Part shown: piece after piece, positions 24,603 to 33,092 of the stretch
Numbering within the stretch: position 1 is the stretch's first letter
How the letters are laid out: each line of letters begins with the position of its first letter
The notes under the pieces: model-generated
The model's database searches: none
Told to the model about the DNA's origin: nothing
Seen by the model: the letters and a program-made list of their open reading frames with translations, nothing else
Program-made: the position numbers and the translations under genes
Assembly (NCBI GenBank): GCA_009700485.1
Contig: WLLZ01000004.1
Coordinates: forward strand, 1-43,063
Direction: 5' to 3'
Origin: Actinomycetota bacterium
Lineage (GTDB): Bacteria > Actinomycetota > Actinomycetes > S36-B12
Length of the DNA stretch: 43,063 nt

Positions 24603-25388
24603 CTATTTCGGTGCCTCAAGTGGTAGCAATTGCGGCCGTTTCGCCACGATCCCATCGCCCGAGGACTCCCCGCGCAGTCTCCGTGTCACCCACGGGGTGA
24701 GGTGCCCGTGGAACCAACGCGCGTGTCCTACCGCCCTTCGTAGAACCGGGTCAGGTTCGATAGCGGTCGGAGTTCGCCAACTTGCGTTAGCGACTCCCAG
24801 TGCCTGTAGGGCGCACTGCGTCGCCAGTTGGTGCCCCTCCGGTGATAGGTGTAGCCGGTCGCTATCCCAGTATTCGTCTTGGTCAAATGCGGCCACACCC
24901 CAAAAATTCACCAGATAGCAGTCGTACTCCGTAGCGATTGCCCGCATGGCACTGTTGTAGTCGGCCAGCCGGCCCCGAATTCGCCCCATCAGCATCGAGC
25001 GCCGGGCCGGATCACCGAAGGCATAAAGCAGCACATCCGCGCCACCGGCCCGCAGCGCCTTGACTCCATCCTCAACGGCTGTGGCGCTGTGATGGAGGTC
25101 GTAGTTACGTCGAAGAGCATCGTTTACCCCCGCCGCAAAGGAAACCAACTCTGGGCGCATCGCCAATGCCAACGGCACCTGCTCATCGGTAACCTGCCTG
25201 GCTAGGCGGCCCCGAATGGCCAAATTTGCGTAACTGAAGGCCGGTACCCGGGAAGCGAGAGCCCCAGCGACTCGATCGGCCCATCCGATATAGCGCCCGT
25301 CGGGGCCAACGTCATCAACTAGTCCTTCGGTGAAACTGTCACCGAGTGCTACGAAACTGCGCCAAGGCTTTGCCTGTTGCGAGATCAC
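24603..25388 (-). CDS. SGNH/GDSL hydrolase family protein
   Basis: 261 residues with block I GDSFTEG (nucleophile Ser18), block II NLAIRGR (Gly60), block III GVND (Asn89) and block V DRLHLSPEGH (Asp177, His180). All four catalytic blocks are intact, so it is probably an active esterase or lipase. No signal peptide is seen, so it is likely cytosolic; the substrate is unknown. The start is GTG 25388, with a purine-rich GAAGGTGGCGGTGG upstream. An intrinsic terminator at 25427-25473 separates it from the upstream membrane-protein gene. Confidence 0.88.
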   Translation of the reverse strand: MISQQAKPWRSFVALGDSFTEGLVDDVGPDGRYIGWADRVAGALASRVPAFSYANLAIRGRLARQVTDEQVPLALAMRPELVSFAAGVNDALRRNYDLHHSATAVEDGVKALRAGGADVLLYAFGDPARRSMLMGRIRGRLADYNSAMRAIATEYDCYLVNFWGVAAFDQDEYWDSDRLHLSPEGHQLATQCALQALGVANASWRTPTAIEPDPVLRRAVGHARWFHGHLTPWVTRRLRGESSGDGIVAKRPQLLPLEAPK

Positions 25389-25426
25389 GCCACCGCCACC
25401 TTCGATAAAGAGTTGCCCCCTGCCCG

Positions 25427-25473
25427 AAATAAAAAGCCCGGTCGTCGAAGGCTTCCCCTCCCGCGACGACCGG
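25427..25473 (-). terminator. Intrinsic terminator after the LPG-synthase-like gene
   Basis: On the minus strand, CCGGTCGTCG (25473-25464) pairs with CGACGACCGG (25447-25438) around a 16-nt loop, followed by GCTTTTTATTT. This is a 10-bp GC-rich stem with a U tract, the clearest intrinsic terminator in the window. Confidence 0.85.
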
Positions 25474-25551
25474 ACGAGCCCAACCCTAGGAGATGGCCCG
25501 AACCTGGATCCACACCGACACGCCGTTCGCGCATCTTTGAGTCAGGTTTTC

Positions 25552-26643
25552 CTATGCGGGTTTGGACGCAGGGTCAACCTTGGTGGTTGCAAATCTCTCC
25601 CCTGCTTTTCGGTACCACAGTAAAAGGGCAATAATTCCGATGACGATCTGCGGCACAAATGAGGCGGCTCGCCACACCAGATCAGCAGCCGTGGCGGCAC
25701 CGGTCGCGACCCCGAATTTGGTCAGTAAGGCGATCATCGCTGCATCAACGGTTCCGAGACCACCAGGAGTAATCGGGATCATCATTCCGAGTTGACTGAT
25801 TGCGAAGGCAGCAAATGCCACCAAGATCGAGGTACCTGCGGTGTCCCAACCTTCGACGCCACGAAGGGCGAAGTAAAGGATCAAGAACTGCGCTATCGAT
25901 ACCGCGACTTGCGCAACGGTTATCGCAAGCCAGCGCTTCTTGAGTAACTCGTACATGCTCGAACGGAACTTGGTCACCGGGGCGACAAGATCAAGACCTT
26001 GCAGGGACTTGATCCGGCCTGAAAAAGGCTTGATGAGCTTATTTCCTAGCCTTCCGACCTTTATTGCCAAAGGCTCTGAGCGCATCACCAGAACGAAAAC
26101 CACTATCACTGCGATCAGAACCGCAAGCCCAATCAGAGCTGTTAATACATAGCCGCCACCGCTTTGGCCAGCCAAAACCAAGGCACCAACCCCGAGGATG
26201 GGGAAGCCGAGGGTCACAAACGAGCTCCAAAGTCCGACCGCGGTGATTGCCGCTGTCGATGCTGTTGCCGTGATAGCAAATGAAGTCAACATCCCGTACT
26301 GCACCGCAAGGCCAACAGCGCCGCCGCCGGGCACCCCGTTACTAATCGCGAAGGCTGCCTGGTTCACCTGTTCTGAACGCCAGTACTTAAGTCCTGGAGC
26401 CGCCGCCATAAACGGAAACCCGTAAAAGATTAAATAGACAACCACACTGACAATGATGAGGGCCATAGAAAGCGCGCCCATCGATTGCAGGGCCTCCCAT
26501 GCATCGGCGTAACTACCGATCTGCGGGATGACTTTCCAGAAAATTAAAACAATGAACGCTAGACCGATGATTCCTAGAAGGATCGACTTCTTTTTATCGA
26601 GTTGAGCTACGGGGGCATTTGCGTCGACAGCTTCTTCAGGCAT
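25552..26643 (-). CDS. Lysylphosphatidylglycerol synthase TM-region (UPF0104) family membrane protein
   Basis: 363 residues with about eight hydrophobic segments and the family landmarks SNGVPGGGAVGLAVQYGML in the middle and PITPGGLGTVDAAMIALL near the C-terminus. These match the integral-membrane domain shared with MprF flippases; no aminoacyl-transferase domain is attached, so lipid flipping or transport is the best guess. ATG 26643 was chosen; ATG 26661 and an upstream GTG are alternatives. It is divergent from the VOC gene. Confidence 0.85.
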   Translation of the reverse strand: MPEEAVDANAPVAQLDKKKSILLGIIGLAFIVLIFWKVIPQIGSYADAWEALQSMGALSMALIIVSVVVYLIFYGFPFMAAAPGLKYWRSEQVNQAAFAISNGVPGGGAVGLAVQYGMLTSFAITATASTAAITAVGLWSSFVTLGFPILGVGALVLAGQSGGGYVLTALIGLAVLIAVIVVFVLVMRSEPLAIKVGRLGNKLIKPFSGRIKSLQGLDLVAPVTKFRSSMYELLKKRWLAITVAQVAVSIAQFLILYFALRGVEGWDTAGTSILVAFAAFAISQLGMMIPITPGGLGTVDAAMIALLTKFGVATGAATAADLVWRAASFVPQIVIGIIALLLWYRKAGERFATTKVDPASKPA

Positions 26644-26719
26644 GTGCGCAGCCTGCCACATTTTGGGTAAGAGGGGGGTGCTTAACGGGCCGAAAAGGGC
26701 ATTAGGCAGGATTCCCGTT

Positions 26720-27355
26720 ATGCGCTTGGACCACATCTCATATGCCTGTACTTCAAATGAGCTTGCTGACGTTGTTCAGCGCATTGGATCTGACCTAGGT
26801 GCCACCTTCGTTGACGGTGGCCGCCACCCCTCATTTGGCACCCGTAACTTCATCCTCCCGCTGGCCGGGGGCGCCTATGTCGAGGTCGTTTCGGCTCTAG
26901 ATCACCCAGCCGCCGCTAAAGCGCCGTTCGGACGCGCCGTCCAAAGTCGAGCTGACGCTGGGGGTGGTTGGCTCGGCTGGGCGGTCGCGGTCGACGACCT
27001 CTCACCCATCGAACAACGACTCGGACGCCAAGGGAGCCAAGGCCACCGCGTACGCCCAGATGGCACTGAGCTGCGCTGGAAGCAAATCGGCATCTTGGAG
27101 TTAATGGAAGACCCGCAACTTCCTTTCTTCGTCCAGTGGGAATGCACCGCAGCCGAGCACCCATCGGCAGCCGGTGGCCCAGTGGCAATCGGCAAAGTCG
27201 AACTCGCCGGTGACCCAGACGTCATCCGCGCTTGGCTCGGCGAACCAACAGCGAGCCCCTTGGATGAAGTGGCCGTGGAGTGGCTAGATGCTGACGAAGC
27301 CGGTGTCCTCGCGGTATGGTTCAGCACGGTAAATGGCTTGGTTCGCATCGATTAA
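26720..27355 (+). CDS. VOC (glyoxalase-like) family protein
   Basis: 211 residues starting MRLDHISYACTSNEL, with His4 in the first beta-alpha-beta module as in glyoxalase-like proteins. GGRHPSFGTRNFILPLAGGAYVEVVSALD and a tandem C-terminal module resemble the Glyoxalase_3 group. The function is unknown. ATG 26720 lies 8 nt after an AGGA; an upstream in-frame extension crosses the divergent gene's leader and is unlikely. The AI-2E family gene starts 17 bp downstream. Confidence 0.8.
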   Translation: MRLDHISYACTSNELADVVQRIGSDLGATFVDGGRHPSFGTRNFILPLAGGAYVEVVSALDHPAAAKAPFGRAVQSRADAGGGWLGWAVAVDDLSPIEQRLGRQGSQGHRVRPDGTELRWKQIGILELMEDPQLPFFVQWECTAAEHPSAAGGPVAIGKVELAGDPDVIRAWLGEPTASPLDEVAVEWLDADEAGVLAVWFSTVNGLVRID

Positions 27356-27372
27356 CTGATCAAGGAGCCCAT

Positions 27373-28461
27373 GTGCCAACTAATGACGGCGTGCCTGACA
27401 CCCTGAAAACAATGGCCGGCATTATCTGGCGGGTTTTAGTGGTGCTCGCTGGCTTGGCCGTGTTAGTGACGATCATGGGTCGCATATTCCCTGTCGTGTT
27501 TGCCCTCTTCTTCGCGATGTTAGTAACCGCCTGGACCATGCCGGTAATGAACCTCCTAAAAAAATTTCTCCCCAAACCCATCGCGATGGTCCTGGCTCTC
27601 TTGGCAATTGGGGCTGCGATTATCGCGATCATGGCGGTAGTGATTAGCTCCTCGATCCACGAAGGGCCAAAGCTTGTGCTCGCCATCCAAAGTGGGTTCA
27701 CCGACATTGAAGGCTGGCTCAAGACCGGGCCACTTCAGTACACCGACACCCAGGTTGCAAACTTGCTAGACCAGGCTAAATCAGCTGGTACCACGGTCGC
27801 CAAGGGAGTACTCGGTGATGCCCTTTCTGCCCTTGGTTCCGTCGGGACTTTGATTATTGCCGCTTCAGTCTTTATTTTCGGCGTGCTGTTCTTCCTGCTC
27901 ACGCCCGGGAAAGTCTGGGACTGGATTATTTCTTGGATCCCCAAGACCGCGCAGCGCCAAATAGATACTTCGGGTCGAATCGCTTGGGACTCTATCTCCG
28001 GCTACACCCGGGGCATCGTAATCGTGGCCTTTTGTGACGCTCTGCTGGTCTTTATCGGGCTGTTAATTCTTCAGGTACCGCTGGCCCCGGCACTAGCCGC
28101 CGTAGTGTTCATCGGTGCTTTTATCCCGGTAATCGGTGCGCCCATTGCGACCTTCTTCGCAGCAATCGTGGCGCTGGCTGAGCGCGGGCCAATTATTGCG
28201 CTCCTCGTTGTAGTGCTGACAGTAATCGTGGGGTCCTTCGACGGTGACGTACTACAGCCACTGGTTATGGGCAAGGCCGTGAATCTGCACCCACTAGCAA
28301 TTGTTATCGCCATTGCGGCCGGCAGCATCGCGCTTGGCATCGTTGGGGCGCTCATCGCGGTGCCCATTGCCGGCGCCATCTACGGGGTCGCAAAATACCT
28401 CACCAACCGAGACCCTGAGCACCCATATCTGCCGGCATCCAGCCCACCGGCGCCGAGCTGA
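27373..28461 (+). CDS. AI-2E family transporter
   Basis: 362 residues with about eight membrane segments, including the paired N-terminal helices, a periplasmic-type loop (IQSGFTDIEGWLKTG through LLDQAKSAGTT) and the conserved C-terminal core FIGAFIPVIGAPIATFFAAIVAL with LQPLVMGKAVNLHPLAIVIAIAAG. Family members include AI-2 exporters and ion antiporters; the substrate is not decided. GTG 27373 was chosen for its AAGGAG at 27362-27367. Confidence 0.88.
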   Translation: MPTNDGVPDTLKTMAGIIWRVLVVLAGLAVLVTIMGRIFPVVFALFFAMLVTAWTMPVMNLLKKFLPKPIAMVLALLAIGAAIIAIMAVVISSSIHEGPKLVLAIQSGFTDIEGWLKTGPLQYTDTQVANLLDQAKSAGTTVAKGVLGDALSALGSVGTLIIAASVFIFGVLFFLLTPGKVWDWIISWIPKTAQRQIDTSGRIAWDSISGYTRGIVIVAFCDALLVFIGLLILQVPLAPALAAVVFIGAFIPVIGAPIATFFAAIVALAERGPIIALLVVVLTVIVGSFDGDVLQPLVMGKAVNLHPLAIVIAIAAGSIALGIVGALIAVPIAGAIYGVAKYLTNRDPEHPYLPASSPPAPS

Positions 28462-28473
28462 ACATTCGCTGCA

Positions 28474-28788
28474 TTAAATCGAGGTGTAAAACCTGAACTC
28501 GGTTGGTTCACGTAAAAAGCTATCTTTCACCTCGCCCAGATGCCTTACATGCTCGGACTCCATATGCGCATCCCAATGGGCCCGGCTAGTCCACTTCTCG
28601 ATCATCAGCCAATCGGTGAGGTTCACCTCACCAGACCCCGCAAAACCTTCGACTCCAATTACTAGGTCGTACACCTCGCACCCGGCCTCGGCTTTAGTCG
28701 CGGTGATTAAATCGTCAAGTGCTGCTTTCGCCTCGACCAATTTGTCGTGGCGTGGCTTAAGGGTGGCGATGAGGTAGAGGGCATCCAT
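28474..28788 (-). CDS. Antibiotic biosynthesis monooxygenase (ABM) domain protein
   Basis: 104 residues of dimeric ferredoxin-like fold: LYLIATLKPRHDKLVEAKAALDDLITATKAEAGCEVYDL, then MIEKWTSRAHWDAHMESEHV. The EKWxxxxxxxxHxxxxHV pattern is typical of putative quinol monooxygenases. Converges with the AI-2E gene (12 bp). ATG 28788 is supported by TAGGGT 6 nt upstream. Confidence 0.88.
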   Translation of the reverse strand: MDALYLIATLKPRHDKLVEAKAALDDLITATKAEAGCEVYDLVIGVEGFAGSGEVNLTDWLMIEKWTSRAHWDAHMESEHVRHLGEVKDSFLREPTEFRFYTSI

Positions 28789-28794
28789 ATGCCG

Positions 28795-28800
28795 ACCCTA
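28795..28800 (-). promoter_or_regulatory. Putative -10 box, leaderless ABM mRNA
   Basis: TAGGGT on the minus strand ends 6 nt before ATG 28788. The GGG inside the box could also serve as a weak ribosome site. Confidence 0.45.
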
Positions 28801-28969
28801 GTGCCACTTGAACTTAGGTATTTATTCCCACCCGGCTGTCGTTTCACTTAACCGGCTCGACACTTTTCGCAGTAGGCGCGCCGGTGAACCCCGCCCGCGG
28901 TAGCGTTCACGGAACCAGCACGGCGCCGCAAACGTCGTATCTGCAGATACCTCAGCGGAAGGCCCGGAG

Positions 28970-29833
28970 ATGACGCGGAAAATGGTCGGATCGATCAAGG
29001 TGCTCCCGATCGGGCTGCTCGCGATCGGGCTCTTAGCAACCGGCCTCCTGATGAGTGGCTGCGGTTCGGGTAGCCCCATCGCGGCCGAGGTGGCACCTGG
29101 AATGAGTACTGGGGTTTCCACCGATGCAATTCCTGCCGAAGCAGCAGTTAGTGAGAACAAGGGAAATTCTGATCCGCTTAGTTCTCCGCAAGTTATCCGA
29201 ACAGCCTACGTCGATATTCGAGTTGCCGATGTTGCCGATGCCACCGCCCAAGTTATTGCTGCTACCACCTCCCGATCGGGAACTATCGATTCGCAAAATA
29301 TCAACTCGGATGGAACTTCGAGTTATGCCAACATCGTGGCGCGGGTGCCAGCGGATACTTTGGATGCCTTCGTCGCCGACCTCGGTGATCTCGGCACCGT
29401 TATCTCCGTGAGCATTACCGCCCAGGACGTCACCACCCAAGTCGTTGATCTAGATGCGCGCATTGGGGTACTGCAGACTTCCATTGACCGGCTTAAATCC
29501 TTGCAAGCTCAAGCCACTAGCGTCACCGATTTAGTTGCGGTTGAGTCTGAATTGGCCAACCGCCAGGGCGAACTTGACTCCTTAACCGCCCAGCGTGGTT
29601 ATCTTGGGCAACAAGTTGCCATGTCGACCGTGACCGTATCCCTATCGCCAATTACTGAACTCACTTCAAGTACCGCCCCTGGTTTCTTAGCCGGGTTACA
29701 GAATGGCTGGTCGGCTTTCTTGGCACTAATTGCATTCGTGATCACCAGCGCCGGCTTCTTAATTCCATTCGTTGTCATCGGCGCTATTGTTGTTATCCCG
29801 GTCATCCTCTTAGTGATGAAACGAAAGAAGTAG
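28970..29833 (+). CDS. DUF4349 domain lipoprotein
   Basis: 287 residues. Signal peptide with lipobox LMSGC (Cys31), so a lipid-anchored extracytoplasmic protein. The DUF4349 domain runs from RTAYVDIRVADVADATAQV to MSTVTVSLSP and contains a long coiled-coil-like helix (DLDARIGVLQTSIDRLKSLQ through ESELANRQGELDSLTAQRGYL). A C-terminal membrane helix ends in KRKK. Ribosome site GGAAGG upstream of ATG. Function unknown. It converges on ppdK (12 bp between the stops). Confidence 0.88.
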   Translation: MTRKMVGSIKVLPIGLLAIGLLATGLLMSGCGSGSPIAAEVAPGMSTGVSTDAIPAEAAVSENKGNSDPLSSPQVIRTAYVDIRVADVADATAQVIAATTSRSGTIDSQNINSDGTSSYANIVARVPADTLDAFVADLGDLGTVISVSITAQDVTTQVVDLDARIGVLQTSIDRLKSLQAQATSVTDLVAVESELANRQGELDSLTAQRGYLGQQVAMSTVTVSLSPITELTSSTAPGFLAGLQNGWSAFLALIAFVITSAGFLIPFVVIGAIVVIPVILLVMKRKK

Positions 29834-29845
29834 AAATGCTTATCG

Positions 29846-32572
29846 CTAACGGGAGTCACTAGTTAGGTCGGCGATGACAGCTCGTCCTGACTCAAGGCGC
29901 GCGACCGGGACTCGAAACGGGCTAGCCGATACGTAATCCAGCCCGGCATTGTGGAAGTAGTGGATTGACTCTGGGTCACCACCATGTTCTCCGCAGATCC
30001 CAAGTTTAAGGTCAGGGCGCGCCTGCCGGCCTTCGCGAACCGCGATATCAACTAGGCGGCCGACCCCATCTGCGTCTAGGGTCTCAAACGGTGAAATCGT
30101 TAGAACACCCTTCTCCAGATAAGCCGCGAAGAACGCCGCTTCGACATCATCTCGACTAAATCCCCAGGTGGTCTGCGTCAAGTCATTGGTGCCAAACGAG
30201 AAGAAATCTGCCACCTCCGCGATCCGATGGGCTGTTAAGGCCGCACGTGGGAGTTCGATCATCGTTCCAATCGGCATCGAGATAACGCGGCCCGCCGAGA
30301 CGCTTACCTCGGCCAACACCTGTTCGATTTCGTCACGGATGAGGAGTAATTCACGCGCTGATCCAACAAGTGGCACCATGATCTCGGGCATGGGGTTCCC
30401 CCCCGAAGCGATACGAGCAAGTGTCGCTTCGGCTAGTGCCCGCACCTGTAATGCATACAGGCCCGGCACTACCAGCCCCAATCGGACACCACGCAACCCC
30501 AGCATCGGATTCGACTCATGAAGACGATTAACAGCAACCAAAATACGATCATCATCCGCATGGTCTTCACCACGCTCCTGCGCCAGAGCGACACGCACCA
30601 TCAATTCAGCGCGATCGGTTAAGAACTCGTGTAACGGCGGGTCAAGCAGGCGCACCGTAACTGGTAGTCCGTCCATTGCTTCTAAAATCTCAATGAAGTC
30701 TTGTCGCTGTAACGGCATCAGAGCGGCAAGTGCGGCTTCGCGATCAACACCCGTCTCGGCGAGGATGACGTGCTCGATTAGCTCACGGCGCTCACCGAGA
30801 AACATATGTTCGGTGCGGCACAACCCGATGCCTTCAGCGCCGAGCAACCTTGCTCTAATAGCGTCATCTGGAGTGTCAGCATTGGCTCTCACTCGAAGCC
30901 TACGAACCTTGTCCGCGTACTTCAGTAATCGGTCAACGCACGACACCACGGCGGCGTCATCCTCACTCAAGGAAGCCAGTACCGCATCAACCCCTTCGAG
31001 CAGATAGCGCACCACCGGGGATGACGAAACCGGCAATTCACCAAGAAATACCTCACCGGTTGCACCATCCAAGGAGATGAAGTCACCCTCGCGAATTGTC
31101 CAAGACGTGCCGTCGACCGAGGTGGCCACTGCGAAACCGCCGGCTTCATCAACGACGAGCGCATCGGCTCCGCAAACCGCGGGCTTGCCCATGCCACGAG
31201 CTACTACGGCCGCATGACTGGTCTTACCGCCGCGGCTGGTCAAAATGCCAACCGCGGCAACCATGCCGGCAAGATCATCCGGGTTAGTTTCCCGGCGTAC
31301 TAAGACCACCGGGCGCCCCAACTCTGCCCAATGCACCGCAACAGCCGGGTCAAATACCGCTTGCCCGACCGCGGCACCTGGTGAGGCGGCGATCCCCATA
31401 GTGATGACGGTGCGATCACTTCCCACGGTGAGTTGTGGAACCAGTAATTGCGTTAGTTGCGCGCCGCTAACCCGCGCGAGTGCTTCATCCTCGGTGATCA
31501 AACCCTCGTCCAAGAATTCACAGGCAATTCTAAAAGCTGCGCCGGCCGTGCGTTTACCCACCCGAGTTTGCAGCATCCAAAGTTTGCCGCGCTCAACGGT
31601 GAACTCGATATCACATAGGTCGCGGTAGTGGGTCTCAAGGCGCCGCATAGTAAGCGATAATTGTTCGGCAACTTCGTGGTTTTGCACGGCCAGATCGGCC
31701 AAAGTTAAGGTATTGCGAATACCAGCGACAACGTCTTCGCCTTGGGCGTTTGGCAGGTAGTCACCGTAATGACCAGCCGATCCGGTTGCCGGGTCGCGCG
31801 TGAAAGCTACACCAGTACCTGAATCCTCCCCTTGATTACCAAAGACCATCGTGCACACGTTGACAGCTGTACCAAGGTCATTGGGGATGCGCTCACGCCG
31901 GCGATAAAGTTTGGCCCGATCTCCATTCCAGGACTCAAACACCGCGTGTACTGCGAGGTCGAGCTGCTCGCGTGGGTGCTGCGGAAACTCGCGACCGGTT
32001 TGCTCGCGAATGATGGCCTTATACTTTTCCACGAGAGCCTGCAAGGACTCAAAATCGAGGGCGCTTTCATTTTGGACGCCCGCGGCATGGACCGCCGCTT
32101 CAAGCTCGTTTGCGAAGAATTTCGGCTCGACGCCAAGCACGGTGCGGCCAAACATGGAAATCAGCCGGCGATAAGAATCCCACGCAAAGCGGGCATCTCC
32201 CGAGATGGCCACCAAACCTTTGACGGAAGCGTCATTTAGGCCAACATTGAGAATGGTGTCCATCATGCCCGGCATCGAGAACACCGCACCTGATCTCACC
32301 GAGACAAGGAGTGGATCATGGACATCACCAAGTCGTCGATTTAGGTGGTCTTCGAGGCGTCGCAGGGCCGCCGTCACTTGCACTCGCAAGTTGGCCGGCT
32401 CTTCGTTATTGAGCAGGAACCACCGGCAGGCATCAGTGGTAATGGTGAAACCAGGGGGCACTGGCAACCCGAGGCGCGTCATCTCTGCAAGATTTGCACC
32501 CTTACCGCCCAAGAGATCCTTTTGTTCACGACCGCCCTCGGTGAAATCAAATACGTACCGGATTTCAGCCAT
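29846..32572 (-). CDS. ppdK: Pyruvate, phosphate dikinase
   Basis: 908 residues, full length. The N-terminal ATP-grasp domain starts KDLLGGKGANLAEM, with SVRSGAVFSMPGMMDTILNVG. The phosphohistidine domain has catalytic His453 in SRGGKTSHAAVVARG. The C-terminal PEP/pyruvate barrel has GTNDLTQTTWGFSRDD and catalytic Cys860 in GICGEHGG. It interconverts pyruvate, ATP and Pi with PEP, AMP and PPi. The ATG lies 2 nt after the stop of a 34-codon upstream ORF, so translational coupling is likely. No PPDK regulatory-protein gene is seen nearby. Confidence 0.96.
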   Translation of the reverse strand: MAEIRYVFDFTEGGREQKDLLGGKGANLAEMTRLGLPVPPGFTITTDACRWFLLNNEEPANLRVQVTAALRRLEDHLNRRLGDVHDPLLVSVRSGAVFSMPGMMDTILNVGLNDASVKGLVAISGDARFAWDSYRRLISMFGRTVLGVEPKFFANELEAAVHAAGVQNESALDFESLQALVEKYKAIIREQTGREFPQHPREQLDLAVHAVFESWNGDRAKLYRRRERIPNDLGTAVNVCTMVFGNQGEDSGTGVAFTRDPATGSAGHYGDYLPNAQGEDVVAGIRNTLTLADLAVQNHEVAEQLSLTMRRLETHYRDLCDIEFTVERGKLWMLQTRVGKRTAGAAFRIACEFLDEGLITEDEALARVSGAQLTQLLVPQLTVGSDRTVITMGIAASPGAAVGQAVFDPAVAVHWAELGRPVVLVRRETNPDDLAGMVAAVGILTSRGGKTSHAAVVARGMGKPAVCGADALVVDEAGGFAVATSVDGTSWTIREGDFISLDGATGEVFLGELPVSSSPVVRYLLEGVDAVLASLSEDDAAVVSCVDRLLKYADKVRRLRVRANADTPDDAIRARLLGAEGIGLCRTEHMFLGERRELIEHVILAETGVDREAALAALMPLQRQDFIEILEAMDGLPVTVRLLDPPLHEFLTDRAELMVRVALAQERGEDHADDDRILVAVNRLHESNPMLGLRGVRLGLVVPGLYALQVRALAEATLARIASGGNPMPEIMVPLVGSARELLLIRDEIEQVLAEVSVSAGRVISMPIGTMIELPRAALTAHRIAEVADFFSFGTNDLTQTTWGFSRDDVEAAFFAAYLEKGVLTISPFETLDADGVGRLVDIAVREGRQARPDLKLGICGEHGGDPESIHYFHNAGLDYVSASPFRVPVARLESGRAVIADLTSDSR

Positions 32573-32574
32573 GA

Positions 32575-32679
32575 TCAGCTCACGAACTCTAGTCTGGCCT
32601 TAGTTAAAGTGGTTCCGTAAGTGAACTGAATAGCAGTGGCGATAACTGCACCAACTGCCAAGCGGTTTACGGACCTCAT
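32575..32679 (-). CDS. Small ORF (34 aa) directly upstream of ppdK
   Basis: A minus-strand ORF from ATG 32679 to TGA 32575 encodes 34 residues: a basic start (MRSVNR), a hydrophobic centre (LAVGAVIATAIQF) and a polar end. AAAGGGCGC lies just before the ATG, a better ribosome site than any in front of ppdK. The stop is 2 nt from the ppdK ATG, so reinitiation or coupling is likely. It could be a small membrane peptide or simply a leader ORF. No homologue is known to me. Confidence 0.45.
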   Translation of the reverse strand: MRSVNRLAVGAVIATAIQFTYGTTLTKARLEFVS

Positions 32680-32706
32680 TTTGCGCCCTTTCACGTTGTT
32701 GATGAC

Positions 32707-32733
32707 AACTTATCGCCCGCCGTGGATCGTCAA
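32707..32733 (-). promoter_or_regulatory. Possible ppdK promoter
   Basis: TTGACG (32733-32728) and TAAGTT (32712-32707) are spaced 15 nt apart, shorter than ideal. A GTTGT/ACAAC inverted repeat (32695-32709) overlaps the -10 region and could be an operator. Confidence 0.3.
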
Positions 32734-32782
32734 CGCACTCAGCATACAAAATATATGGCCCCGGGGCGCAAGGGTTAGCTCG

Positions 32783-32844
32783 CAGCAGGTGCCCGATCCT
32801 TCAACCTGCTGAAACCGTCAAAAAACCGTCCAGAAGTGACGGTT
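32783..32844. repeat. Inverted-repeat cluster next to tandem array
   Basis: CAGCAGGT (32783-32790) pairs with ACCTGCTG (32804-32811). The 16-mer ACCTGCTGAAACCGTC (32804-32819) is an inverted copy, 14 of 16 bases, of the tandem-repeat core at 32838-32853. On the minus strand AACCGTC/GACGGTT (32844-32824) is a hairpin running into a T run (to 32820), a possible weak minus-strand terminator. Confidence 0.7.
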
Positions 32845-32936
32845 CGAGCAGGTACAAGGCCACACCAAGACAGTTCGAGCAGGTACAAGGCCACACCGTG
32901 ACGGTTCGAGCAGGTACAAGGCCCCACGGTGACGGT
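32836..32936. repeat. 31-bp tandem repeat, three full copies plus a partial one
   Basis: Units at 32836-32866, 32867-32897 and 32898-32928, each containing CAGTTCGAGCAGGTACAAGG or a one-base variant (CGGTTCGAGC form), then an 8-bp partial copy. The units abut without spacers. They occupy most of the 413-bp gap between the ppdK leader and the aldo/keto reductase gene; no gene is seen in that gap. Confidence 0.95.
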
Positions 32937-33053
32937 GCAGCCGAATACCCCCATGTGAGTACCGCCCACCGAGTGCCGCCCACTAAGAGTGGGATCTGCA
33001 TCCGCGGATCGCCTAACTTCAGGTGGTTGTGCTGGTTATGGGTATCGTTGGCC

Positions 33054-33072
33054 ACTTCGAAGCTACTTCGAA
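33054..33072 (+). promoter_or_regulatory. Candidate operator upstream of aldo/keto reductase
   Basis: ACTTCGAA is repeated after 11 bp (33054-33061, 33065-33072). Each copy contains the palindrome TTCGAA, so the whole is also an inverted repeat. It ends 20 nt before the start codon and could bind a dimeric regulator. Confidence 0.4.
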
Positions 33073-33092
33073 CCAAACGAAAAGGAGTTCCA

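Noticed and set aside
32836..32866. tRNA-like T-arm (GGTTCGA) in the repeat
   Set aside because: No acceptor, D or anticodon arms fold around it, and the motif recurs in adjacent copies.
32836..32936. Possible CRISPR array
   Set aside because: The 31-bp units abut with no unique spacers between them and no cas gene is present in the window, so this is a plain tandem repeat.
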